Shown here in pieces: positions 1-8,172 of a stretch of 64,000 nt of DNA; positions within the stretch are counted from its first letter, which is position 1; every line of letters begins with the position of its first letter. This stretch comes from Eikenella corrodens (GTDB lineage Bacteria; Pseudomonadota; Gammaproteobacteria; Burkholderiales; Neisseriaceae), in assembly GCF_003990355.1 (NCBI RefSeq), contig NZ_CP034670.1, positions 620,001 through 684,000 of the forward strand, given 5' to 3'. Both the position numbers and the translations under genes were made by a program. The notes below the pieces were generated by a model, which saw nothing but the letters and a program-made list of their open reading frames with translations, was not told where the DNA came from and did no database searches.

Positions 1-23
1 TATGGGTTGTGCAGTTGTGCTTT

Positions 24-57
24 CAGGTAGCCCGAACCGTCAGGCTACCTGAAAATG
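24..57. terminator. Inverted DUS pair downstream of the TonB receptor pseudogene
   Basis: Two facing copies of the DUS core (TCAGGTAGCC, then AGGCTACCTGAA) can form a hairpin just past the receptor stop codon. Paired DUS commonly act as terminators in Neisseriaceae; this role is inferred. Confidence 0.6.
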
Positions 58-72
58 CAGGCCGTTTACGGT

Positions 73-2174
73 TTAAAACACATAGCGCAGGTTGGTGAAC
101 CAGGTGCGGCCGGGCATGGGGTAGCCGTCGCTCAGCTCGTAATGGCGGTTGCCGAAGTTTTCTATGCCGGCTTCCCAGCTCAGGCCTTCGCGGATGCGCC
201 AAACCCCTTTGGCGTTGTAAACTGTGTAGCTGCCGAGGGTGCGCGTGCTGTCGCCGTAGGAGGATTTGCGGCCGGTTTCGGTCAGCATGGAGGCGTGCAG
301 GCTGACGTGCTTGATGGGGCGGTATTCGGCATAGGCGGAGAATTTGTGGCTGGGCGTGTTCAGCAGCGGGGTGTCGGCGCTGCCCAGGTCTTTGCGGTTC
401 AAGTAGCCGTAGGCGGCGCCGAGCGTCTAGTGGCTGCCAATGCTCTGCCGCAGACTGAGTTCGATGCCGGTATGGCGGGTGCGGCCGATGTTTTGGGTTT
501 GCTGGCAGTGGCCGCGCACGGGGGAGCGGCGGCAGGTGCGGCCGGTGGGGTCGGGCACGTAGGCGCTTTGAATTTCGTTGTGCAGGCGGCTGTAGAACAC
601 GGCGGCTTCGGCTTCTGCCCCGTCCCACGGTTTGCCGCGCCAGCCAAGTTCGATGTGGTTGGCACGCTCGGATTCCAAATCGGGATTGGGGATGGCGCGT
701 CCGAGGCGGTAGGAATAGCGGTCTTTCAGGCTGGGGAAGCGTGATTTGCTCGATACCGTGCCGTAGAAACTGTGGTTGTCGTTCGGGTGGTAGCTCAGTT
801 CGATGAGGCCGTTTACCGAAGAGGTTTTGCCGCGGTGAAACGTGGCGGGCAATTCTTTGGTGGCGAGGCGTTCGTAGTCTACGCCGCTGCGCAGCCGCCA
901 GGCCGGGGTGAAGTCGATTTGGTGTTCGACAGCAATTTGGTGGGCGGTGTCGCGGAAAACTTGGTTGCGGTTTAAGTCGTGGTGGCGGTCGGCTTTGTAT
1001 AGTGAATTAAATTTAAATCAGGACAAGGCGGCGAGCCGCAGACAGTACAAATAGTACGGCAAGGCGAGACAACGCTGTACTGGTTTAAATTTAATTCACT
1101 ATATTGGTAGCCGATTTGCCACAGCTGGTTTTGCCATGCGGTGGTGGAGAAATTGACACTCAGGCCGGTGGTGCGGTCTTTGTAGGCGCTGACGTCGCCA
1201 TCGGGCACGCGGTAGTCGCTGTCTCGGTATGCCTGCATGCCGTTTTTGTAGGTGTCGCGGTAGGCGCGGATTTTCAGGCGGTTGGCTTCGCCGAGGCCGA
1301 TGTTGCCGATGAAGTAGTAGCTATCTTTATCCCAATACGGCCAGCGCCAGTAGCGGGCGTCTACGTTGGCGGTGCCGACATAAACGGGCTGCTGCTTTTC
1401 GCTACGGATACCGCTGTAGCCGATAGCGTATTCGTCGGTAAGGTTAGGAGTGAGGCCAAGTTTGAGCGAGTAGTGGCGGTCGGTGCGGGCGGCGTTTTCG
1501 CGGTAGGAGCCGGTGTCGGTGGGCCGGCGTTTGGGGTCGTGGAAATGGTGCGGCAGGTGGAAGCGGTCGGAATCCAAATAGGCAAAACCGCCCTGAACAT
1601 AGAAGCGGCCGGTGTTGGAACCGAAGTTGGCGGACAGGTTGTGGCCGACAGTGTCGTCGAAGCCGACATTGATGTCGCCTTCGAACGGTTTGCCCGGTTT
1701 GCGCGTAACCAGGTTGATGGCGCCACCCAGAGTATAGGGGCCGTACATCAGTGAGGCGCCGCTCTTGGCCACGCGGATTGACGAGAGGCCGGGGGTGAGA
1801 AAGCGGGCGAAGTCCACATAGCCGTCGTAGGGGACGTATTGCGGGATGCCGTCGAGGAATAGCGGCACTTGGCGGGCATCATAGCCGCGCACGCGCAGGC
1901 CGGTTTCGTTGCGGCTGCCGGAAAAGTCGATATTCACTCCGGGCGGTGGCTCGAGTGCTTCAGCGATGTTTTGGCTGTTGTTGCGGCGGATGTCTTCGGC
2001 GGTAAGGGTGCGCTCGCCGGCATCGGTGCTGCGGGTACGCTGGCCGGTGATGCTAATTTGGCCCAATTCAAAGGATTGTTCTTCGGGGCTGGTGCCGTCG
2101 GCAAAGGCTTGGGGGGCGGTAGCCAAGGCAAGCAGGCCGAGCAGGATGGCATTGCGGGGGAAATGGGGAGACAT
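73..2174 (-). pseudogene. TonB-dependent outer-membrane receptor, disrupted
   Basis: The product would be an outer-membrane siderophore- or metal-complex receptor driven by TonB. The N-terminus has a signal peptide (hydrophobic run, then AFA before DGT). A plug domain at about residues 35-165 contains RVRGYDARQVPLFLDGIP and the GGAINLVTRKP segment, and the barrel ends in aromatic LRYVF, as usual for porin-like barrels. Two lesions break it. A CREE at 998-1103 shifts the frame, and removing 104 bp (one TA kept) joins GYQY to KADRHHDLNR in one frame. A TAG at 427-429, where the context SH*TLG suggests a lost Trp, then stops translation, and the frame reads on to 73. The repaired length is about 665 residues. 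The substrate cannot be read from the sequence; a FecA- or siderophore-type ligand is a guess. Confidence 0.88.
998..1103. mobile_element. Correia-type MITE (CREE) inside the receptor gene
   Basis: This 106-bp element has terminal inverted repeats TATAGTGAATTAAATTTAAA and its complement, and the typical internal CAGTACAAATAGTACGG core. It is the short, internally deleted form. It ends in TA on both sides, consistent with a TA target duplication. Confidence 0.92.
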
Positions 2175-2261
2175 ACTATAGTGGCTTGTGTATAGTTTAG
2201 TTAAGATTGTGTGAATCTAACTTGCCCGCTAATCATGTGCCATCAGCCGAAGGGATTAGAT

Positions 2262-2352
2262 AGAGTGAATTAAAAGTAAGGAGGTTGCTGTGTTGGCTCG
2301 CCTGTTGTCCGTGCCGTATGCAGCTTACCATTTTGCCTTGGTTCAAACGTAA
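2262..2352. repeat. Degenerate CREE remnant
   Basis: AGAGTGAATTAAAAGTAAG resembles a CREE terminus and is followed by a decayed core with GTTGGCTCGCC. No matching right terminus is visible. It lies upstream of the receptor pseudogene, where it could have supplied or disturbed promoter sequence. Confidence 0.5.
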
Positions 2353-2386
2353 TCTGCGATACAGCTGCTACTTTGGCTACACGAAA

Positions 2387-2438
2387 AAGGCTACCTGAAA
2401 GCATGTTCTCAACAGAACCATGTTTTCAGGTAGCCTTT
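2387..2438. terminator. DUS-pair hairpin behind the di-Mop gene
   Basis: AAGGCTACCTGAAA faces TTTTCAGGTAGCCTTT across a short loop that itself pairs (CATGTTCT/AGAACATG-like). It lies just after the stop codon of the minus-strand molybdate-binding gene. Confidence 0.65.
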
Positions 2439-2460
2439 GCCGGTTTTGCTTCGGTGAGTA

Positions 2461-2889
2461 TTAAGCGACTACGCCCAAAATCACGCTGCCGGCTTTGAAA
2501 ATGGCGGTAACGCTTTGGCCGGGGTGCAAGTCGAGGGTTTCGGTGCTTTGCATGGTGATGCCGGCAGTGAGAATGAGGCCGCCGCCGATGTCGACCGACA
2601 CAATGGAGTTCACCGCGCCGCGTTCAACATGGGTAATCTGGCCGCTGAGCTGGTTGCGGGCGGAGAGTTTCATCGGGTGCAAGTCGGTAGCCACGATGAT
2701 GTTGCCGGCTTTGATGAGGGCGGTGGCGATACCGCCTTCGGCCAGGCCGAGCTCGCGGCAACTTTCTTCGGTTACGGTGGCCACCAGCTCGGCGCCATTT
2801 TCAAGCACAAGCGTGATTTCGCTGGTTACCGGGCCGTGTTTGATGGATTTGATTTTGCCGCTGAATTGGTTGCGCGCACTGGTTTTCAT
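2461..2889 (-). CDS. Di-Mop (TOBE) molybdate-binding protein
   Basis: This 142-residue cytoplasmic protein is built from two tandem Mop domains: residues 2-67 start with KTSARNQFSGKI and residues 72-139 with KLSARNQLSGQI. The SARNQ-x-SG motif is the hallmark of molybdopterin-binding-like Mop/TOBE modules, which bind molybdate oxyanions at domain interfaces and store or buffer molybdenum. Nothing else is fused to the domains, unlike ModE or ModC. The gene is divergent from narG and shares a 297-bp intergenic region with it, which fits a role in supplying molybdenum for the nitrate reductase cofactor. The function is inferred from family and position. Confidence 0.85.
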   Translation of the reverse strand: MKTSARNQFSGKIKSIKHGPVTSEITLVLENGAELVATVTEESCRELGLAEGGIATALIKAGNIIVATDLHPMKLSARNQLSGQITHVERGAVNSIVSVDIGGGLILTAGITMQSTETLDLHPGQSVTAIFKAGSVILGVVA

Positions 2890-3186
2890 GGTGGATTTTC
2901 CTTTTGTAGCGGGTAGATAAAAGGCGCATTCTAACCGATTTGTACTGAGTTTAAACTGGGCTGCTGCAAAGCCATCCGAAAGGCAGAGCTATCTAATCCT
3001 TTCGAACTAGACAAGGCTTAGTCTAATGAATGGCTGTTAAACCTGATGGAAGCATATTCTTTGCCGCTTGATTGCTTTATAGTTCAATCCACTGAGTATA
3101 AAAGTATTTCGGTTTTGAGAATAGCTTTCGCACAGGAAGACCTTTGCGTGGTTTTTGCTGGCAAAGCATACATATAGGGATCGCAC
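2890..3186. promoter_or_regulatory. Divergent intergenic region between di-Mop gene and narG
   Basis: This 297-bp AT-richer spacer must contain the promoters for both divergent units. I searched by eye for FNR (TTGAT-N4-ATCAA) and NarL-type sites. TTGATTGCTTTATAGTTCAA near 3068 has FNR-like half-sites at the wrong spacing, so no site is claimed. AGGGA at 3177-3181 serves as the narG ribosome binding site. Confidence 0.4.
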
Positions 3187-6100
3187 ATGAGCCATTTCTT
3201 AGACCGCCTGACCTTCTTCAGGCAAAAACGCGAGCCGTTTTCCAACGGCCACGGCGTTTTGATCAACGAAGACCGCAAGTGGGAAAATGCCTACCGCAGC
3301 CGCTGGTCGCACGATAAAGTTGCCCGTTCCACCCACGGCGTGAACTGTACCGGTTCGTGCTCGTGGAAAATCTACGTTAAAAACGGCATCATCACCTGGG
3401 AAACCCAGCAGACCGACTATCCGCGTACCCGCCCCGACCTGCCTAACCACGAGCCCCGCGGCTGCCCGCGCGGTGCGTCTTACAGCTGGTATGTTTACTC
3501 TGCCCAGCGTATCAAATATCCGATGATGCGCGGCGCGCTGGCCGAACTGTGGCGCGAAGCGCGCAAAACCAAAGACCCCATCGAAGCATGGCAATGGATT
3601 GTGGAAGACCCCGAGCGCTCCAAATCCTACAAATCCCAGCGCGGCTTGGGTGGCTTCGTGCGTTCCAACTGGGACGAAGCCTATGAAATGGTGGCGGCAG
3701 CCAACTGCTACACCATCAAGAAATACGGCCCCGACCGTGTTATCGGCTTCTCGCCCATTCCTGCCATGTCAATGATCAGCTACGCCGCAGGCGCGCGCTA
3801 TCTGGGCTTGATCGGCGGCGTGCCGCTGTCGTTCTACGACTGGTATTGCGACTTGCCGCCCGCTTCGCCGCAGACTTGGGGCGAACAGACCGACGTGGCC
3901 GAATCCGCCGACTGGTACAACTCCAATTATCTTTTGGTGTGGGGTTCCAATATTCCGATGACCCGTACCCCCGACGCCCACTTCTATACTGAAGTGCGCT
4001 ACAAAGGCACCAAAACCGTCGCCGTATCTTCCGACTTCGGCGAAATGGCCAAGTTCAGCGACATCTGGCTCGCGCCGCGCCAAGGCACGGATGCCGCGCT
4101 GGCGATGGCGATGGGGCACGTTATCCTCAAAGAATTCCATATCGACAATCCTTCCGACTATTTCCAAGACTACTGCCGCCGCCTGACCGATATGCCGGTG
4201 CTGGTGTGCCTGAAAGAAGACGGCGGAGGCTACCGCCCGGAATACACCCTGCGCGCCTCCCATTTGAGCGGTAATTTCGGCGAAGAGAAAAATCCCGATT
4301 GGAAAGTGCTGGCGTGGAACGAGAAAACCGACAGCCTGATGCTGCCCAACGGCTCCATCGGCTTCCGTTGGGACGGCAGCCAAAAATGGAATCTGGAAAC
4401 CAAGGCGCAGGATGATCAAGACGTTCAGGCGGCCTTGTCGCTGAAAAACTATGCCGATGACGTGGTGCGCGTCGGCTTCGACTACTTCGGCGGCGAATTC
4501 GACGAAGAAAAAACCTTCCGCAAAGTGCCGGTGAAACGCATCACCCTGGCCGACGGCAGCAGCCGGTTGGTGTCCACCGTGTTCGACCTTCTGGTGGCGC
4601 AATACGGCGTGGACAACGGCTTGGGCGACGAGAACGTGGCCAAAGATTATTTTGACGACAAGCCCTACACGCCGAAATGGCAGGAAAAACACACCGGCGT
4701 CGCGCCCGAACGCGTGATTCAGGTAGCCCGCGAGTTCGCTCAGAACGCGCACGACACCAAGGGCCGCTCGATGATTATCGTCGGCGCCGGCCTGAACCAC
4801 TGGTATTACCTGGACATGAACTATCGCGGCCTGATTAACATGCTGATGATGTGCGGCACCATCGGTAAATCCGGCGGCGGTTGGTGCCATTATGTAGGCC
4901 AGGAAAAACTGCGTCCGCAGTCCGGCTGGGCGCCGCTGACTTTCGCGCTCGACTGGCACCGCCCCGCGCGCCAGATGGCCGGTACTTCATTCTTCTACGG
5001 CCACACCGGCCAGTACCGCCACGAAACCGTGTCTGCTGACGAGCTGCTCACGTCCGACGCTGGCGACGATATGCGCCGCCTGACCATGATCGACTACAAC
5101 GCCAAAGCCGCCCGCATGGGTTGGACGCCGAGCGCGCCGCAGTTGGAAACCAATCCGCTGGATATAACCGATGCGGCCGAAAAAGCCGGCATGAATCCTG
5201 TGGATTACACTGTGAAAGGTTTGAAGGAAGGTACGCTGGAGATGTCTTGCGACGATCCGGAAAACCCGAAAAATTGGCCGCGCAATATGTTTATTTGGCG
5301 TTCCAACATTTTGGGTTCGTCCGGCAAAGGCCACGAATATTTCCTGAAATACCTGCTCGGCACGCAAAACGGCCTGATGAGCGACGAAGACGACTGCCTG
5401 AAACCGGCAGAAGTGAAGCAGCGGGAAGGCGTGGAAGGCAAGCTGGATTTGTTCACGCTCTTGGATTTCCGCATGAACACCACCTGCCTGTACGCCGACG
5501 TGATTTTCCCGACCGCCACTTGGTACGAAAAACACGATCTGAACACGTCCGACATGCACCCGTTCATCCATCCGTTTACCGAGGCGGTGCAGCCTTTGTG
5601 GCAGAGCAAATCCGACTGGGAAATCTATAAAGGCCTGGCCAAAAAATTCAGCGAGCTGGCCAAAGACTATCTGGGCGTGCGCAAAGACATCGTGCTCACC
5701 CCGCTGATGCACGACAGCCCGCAGGAACTCGGCCAGCCCTTCGACCCGAAAGATTGGAAACTGGGCGAGTGCGAGCCGATTCCGGGCAAAACCATGCCCG
5801 CGATGACCGTGGTGGAACGCGATTACGGCGCGATTTACGAGAAATTCACTTCTATCGGCCCCTTGCTGGAGAAAGTGAACAACAACGGCAAAGGCATGGC
5901 TTGGGATACCAAGCACGAAGTGGACTTCCTGCGCAAACTCAACGGCGTGCAGCCTGAAGGTGCGGGCAAAGGCCAGCCGAAAATCGAAACCGCCATCGAT
6001 GCGGCCGAAATGGTTCTGACGCTGGCGCCGGAAACCAACGGCCACGTTTCGAAAAAAGCTTGGCAGTCGCTGGGCAAAGCCACCGGCCGCGACCACACGC

Positions 6101-6873
6101 ACCTGATTAACGCCAGCGAGCACACGCAAATCCGCTTCCGCGACATCGTCGCCCAGCCGCGCAAGATTGTTACCTCGCCGATTTGGTCGGGCGTGGAGAG
6201 CGAAGAAGTGTGCTACACCGCTGGCTACACCAACGTGCACGAGCTGATTCCGTGGCGCACGCTCACCGGCCGCCAGCAGTTCTACCAAGACCACAAATGG
6301 ATGCGCGATTTCGGTGCCGCTTTCTGCGTGTACCGCCCCGCCGTGGACACCAAAACCACCAAGAAACTCTTGGGCAAAATGCCCAACGGCAATCCGGAAA
6401 TCACGCTCAACTTCCTCACGCCGCACCAGAAATGGGGTATCCACAGCACCTATTCGGAAAACCTGCGCATGCTCACGCTCTCTCGTGGCGGCCCGCACGT
6501 GTGGATTTCCGAAATCGATGCCAAGAAAGCCGGGTTGGTGGATAACGACTGGGTGGAAGTGTTCAACACCAACGGTTCGATCGCCTGCCGCGTGATTGTG
6601 AGCCAGCGTATTCCTGAAACCATGATTCTGATGTATCACGCTCAGGAAAAATTGGTGCACACGCCTGCGGCGGAAACCACCAAGAAACGCGGCGGCATCC
6701 ACAACTCGGTAACCAAGGCGGTATTGAACCCGACCCACATGATAGGCGGCTATGCGCAGCTGGCGTACAGCTTCAACTATTACGGCACGGTCGGCTCCAA
6801 CCGCGACGAGTGGGTGATTGTCCGCAAGATGAAGGACATCGACTGGATGGACGAACCCGCCGATCAGGCATAA
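3187..6873 (+). CDS. narG: Respiratory nitrate reductase, alpha subunit
   Basis: This is the catalytic subunit of membrane-bound nitrate reductase A, reducing nitrate to nitrite on the cytoplasmic side with a Mo-bis-MGD cofactor. It is 1228 residues long, close to the roughly 1247 of E. coli NarG. H50, C54, C58 and C93 fit the His-plus-Cys ligation of the FS0 cluster (HGVNCTGSCSWK). D222 in YCDLPPASPQTWGEQTD matches the Mo-ligating aspartate, and no Tat-type leader is needed in this family. It opens a unit that continues with the cupin genes, narH, narJ and narI. A DUS hairpin directly follows the stop codon. Confidence 0.98.
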   Translation: MSHFLDRLTFFRQKREPFSNGHGVLINEDRKWENAYRSRWSHDKVARSTHGVNCTGSCSWKIYVKNGIITWETQQTDYPRTRPDLPNHEPRGCPRGASYSWYVYSAQRIKYPMMRGALAELWREARKTKDPIEAWQWIVEDPERSKSYKSQRGLGGFVRSNWDEAYEMVAAANCYTIKKYGPDRVIGFSPIPAMSMISYAAGARYLGLIGGVPLSFYDWYCDLPPASPQTWGEQTDVAESADWYNSNYLLVWGSNIPMTRTPDAHFYTEVRYKGTKTVAVSSDFGEMAKFSDIWLAPRQGTDAALAMAMGHVILKEFHIDNPSDYFQDYCRRLTDMPVLVCLKEDGGGYRPEYTLRASHLSGNFGEEKNPDWKVLAWNEKTDSLMLPNGSIGFRWDGSQKWNLETKAQDDQDVQAALSLKNYADDVVRVGFDYFGGEFDEEKTFRKVPVKRITLADGSSRLVSTVFDLLVAQYGVDNGLGDENVAKDYFDDKPYTPKWQEKHTGVAPERVIQVAREFAQNAHDTKGRSMIIVGAGLNHWYYLDMNYRGLINMLMMCGTIGKSGGGWCHYVGQEKLRPQSGWAPLTFALDWHRPARQMAGTSFFYGHTGQYRHETVSADELLTSDAGDDMRRLTMIDYNAKAARMGWTPSAPQLETNPLDITDAAEKAGMNPVDYTVKGLKEGTLEMSCDDPENPKNWPRNMFIWRSNILGSSGKGHEYFLKYLLGTQNGLMSDEDDCLKPAEVKQREGVEGKLDLFTLLDFRMNTTCLYADVIFPTATWYEKHDLNTSDMHPFIHPFTEAVQPLWQSKSDWEIYKGLAKKFSELAKDYLGVRKDIVLTPLMHDSPQELGQPFDPKDWKLGECEPIPGKTMPAMTVVERDYGAIYEKFTSIGPLLEKVNNNGKGMAWDTKHEVDFLRKLNGVQPEGAGKGQPKIETAIDAAEMVLTLAPETNGHVSKKAWQSLGKATGRDHTHLINASEHTQIRFRDIVAQPRKIVTSPIWSGVESEEVCYTAGYTNVHELIPWRTLTGRQQFYQDHKWMRDFGAAFCVYRPAVDTKTTKKLLGKMPNGNPEITLNFLTPHQKWGIHSTYSENLRMLTLSRGGPHVWISEIDAKKAGLVDNDWVEVFNTNGSIACRVIVSQRIPETMILMYHAQEKLVHTPAAETTKKRGGIHNSVTKAVLNPTHMIGGYAQLAYSFNYYGTVGSNRDEWVIVRKMKDIDWMDEPADQA

Positions 6874-6875
6874 GG

Positions 6876-6917
6876 TTTTTCAGGTAGCCTCCTGCTGCAC
6901 AAAAGGCTACCTGAAAA
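6876..6917. terminator. DUS-pair hairpin between narG and cupin copy 1
   Basis: TTTTTCAGGTAGCC and GGCTACCTGAAAA pair across a short loop. The same hairpin recurs at about 7285 and 7694, and a variant at 8103-8146 precedes narH. Four such hairpins lie inside the nar transcription unit and could lower downstream expression. Confidence 0.6.
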
Positions 6918-6936
6918 CCAGATAAGGAACAAAACC

Positions 6937-7281
6937 ATGAAGCTCCCGCAGATTATCCGTTTTTCCGATTATTTGAAGGAAACCCCCTCCGAAGCCGTGC
7001 GCACCGTGCTGTATCAAGACCAACACGACAACATGGTGCTGTGGCAGATTCCGCCGCAAACCATGTTGCCCGCCCACCGCCACCCGTGCGGCGTAGATAT
7101 TTGGATTGTGCTGCAGGGCGAAGCCAAGCTGGTGGACGACGCGCAAAGCGGCCGCACCATCCGCGCAGGCGAGAGCGTAGTGGTGGGCGACCACCAAATC
7201 CACGGCGCCCGCAACAGCGGCCAGGAAGACTGCATCTTGGTTTCGATTGTCAGCCCGAAAGCCGGATTCGAAAAAGCATAA
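6937..7281 (+). CDS. Small cupin-domain protein, copy 1
   Basis: This 114-residue single-domain cupin starts at ATG 6937 behind AAGGAAC. Cupin motif 1 is recognisable as PAHRHPCGVDIWIVLQGEA (H-x-H, with Asp where Glu is usual) and motif 2 as GDHQIHGARN. Such small cupins bind a metal or a small ligand. The true substrate cannot be read here. It sits between narG and narH, a place usually empty in nar operons, and exists in three identical copies, so a link to nitrate respiration or cofactor handling is possible but unproven. Confidence 0.85.
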   Translation: MKLPQIIRFSDYLKETPSEAVRTVLYQDQHDNMVLWQIPPQTMLPAHRHPCGVDIWIVLQGEAKLVDDAQSGRTIRAGESVVVGDHQIHGARNSGQEDCILVSIVSPKAGFEKA

Positions 7282-7345
7282 CCGTTTTTCAGGTAGCCTC
7301 CTGCTGCACAAAAGGCTACCTGAAAACCAGATAAGGAACAAAACC

Positions 7346-7690
7346 ATGAAGCTCCCGCAGATTATCCGTTTTTCCGATTATTTGAAGGAAACCCCCTCCG
7401 AAGCCGTGCGCACCGTGCTGTATCAAGACCAACACGACAACATGGTGCTGTGGCAGATTCCGCCGCAAACCATGTTGCCCGCCCACCGCCACCCGTGCGG
7501 CGTAGATATTTGGATTGTGCTGCAGGGCGAAGCCAAGCTGGTGGACGACGCGCAAAGCGGCCGCACCATCCGCGCAGGCGAGAGCGTAGTGGTGGGCGAC
7601 CACCAAATCCACGGCGCCCGCAACAGCGGCCAGGAAGACTGCATCTTGGTTTCGATTGTCAGCCCGAAAGCCGGATTCGAAAAAGCATAA
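7346..7690 (+). CDS. Small cupin-domain protein, copy 2
   Basis: This is identical in protein sequence to copy 1, exactly 409 bp downstream, with the same AAGGAAC ribosome binding site. The reading frame is open further upstream into the previous unit, but the conserved ATG with its binding site marks the start. The identity means the duplication is recent or kept uniform by gene conversion. Confidence 0.85.
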   Translation: MKLPQIIRFSDYLKETPSEAVRTVLYQDQHDNMVLWQIPPQTMLPAHRHPCGVDIWIVLQGEAKLVDDAQSGRTIRAGESVVVGDHQIHGARNSGQEDCILVSIVSPKAGFEKA

Positions 7691-7754
7691 CCGTTTTTCA
7701 GGTAGCCTCCTGCTGCACAAAAGGCTACCTGAAAACCAGATAAGGAACAAAACC

Positions 7755-8099
7755 ATGAAGCTCCCGCAGATTATCCGTTTTTCCGATTATTTGAAGGAAA
7801 CCCCCTCCGAAGCCGTGCGCACCGTGCTGTATCAAGACCAACACGACAACATGGTGCTGTGGCAGATTCCGCCGCAAACCATGTTGCCCGCCCACCGCCA
7901 CCCGTGCGGCGTAGATATTTGGATTGTGCTGCAGGGCGAAGCCAAGCTGGTGGACGACGCGCAAAGCGGCCGCACCATCCGCGCAGGCGAGAGCGTAGTG
8001 GTGGGCGACCACCAAATCCACGGCGCCCGCAACAGCGGCCAGGAAGACTGCATCTTGGTTTCGATTGTCAGCCCGAAAGCCGGATTCGAAAAAGCATAA
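7755..8099 (+). CDS. Small cupin-domain protein, copy 3
   Basis: This is the third identical copy, 409 bp after copy 2. It is followed by a different spacer (GCCTTAAAGAGCCAACGG) that leads to narH. The spacer difference shows that this is the original right-hand edge of the amplified unit. Confidence 0.85.
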   Translation: MKLPQIIRFSDYLKETPSEAVRTVLYQDQHDNMVLWQIPPQTMLPAHRHPCGVDIWIVLQGEAKLVDDAQSGRTIRAGESVVVGDHQIHGARNSGQEDCILVSIVSPKAGFEKA

Positions 8100-8172
8100 C
8101 CGTTTTTCAGGTAGCCTTAAAGAGCCAACGGAAGGCTACCTGAAAAAGACCAATCATTTTAAGGAACACATC

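Larger units (their letters stand above)
6875..8101 (+). repeat. Three tandem 409-bp repeats, each with one cupin gene
   Basis: Units start at 6875, 7284 and 7693. Each runs from a DUS hairpin (GTTTTTCAGGTAGCCT...) through an entire cupin gene and its stop. They look identical base for base. The first 16 bases of the unit recur at 8102, where the copy series ends, so the shared DUS sequence marks the junctions. This pattern fits unequal recombination between flanking DUS, or a recent amplification. Confidence 0.95.

Noticed and set aside
3065..3090. FNR-like box upstream of narG (TTGATTGCTTTATAGTTCAA)
   Set aside because: The half-sites are not at the N4 spacing of a true FNR site and no second box supports it.
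4987..6738. 583-codon open frame antisense to narG
   Set aside because: A GC-rich shadow frame on the opposite strand of a well-identified gene; low-complexity composition and no family.
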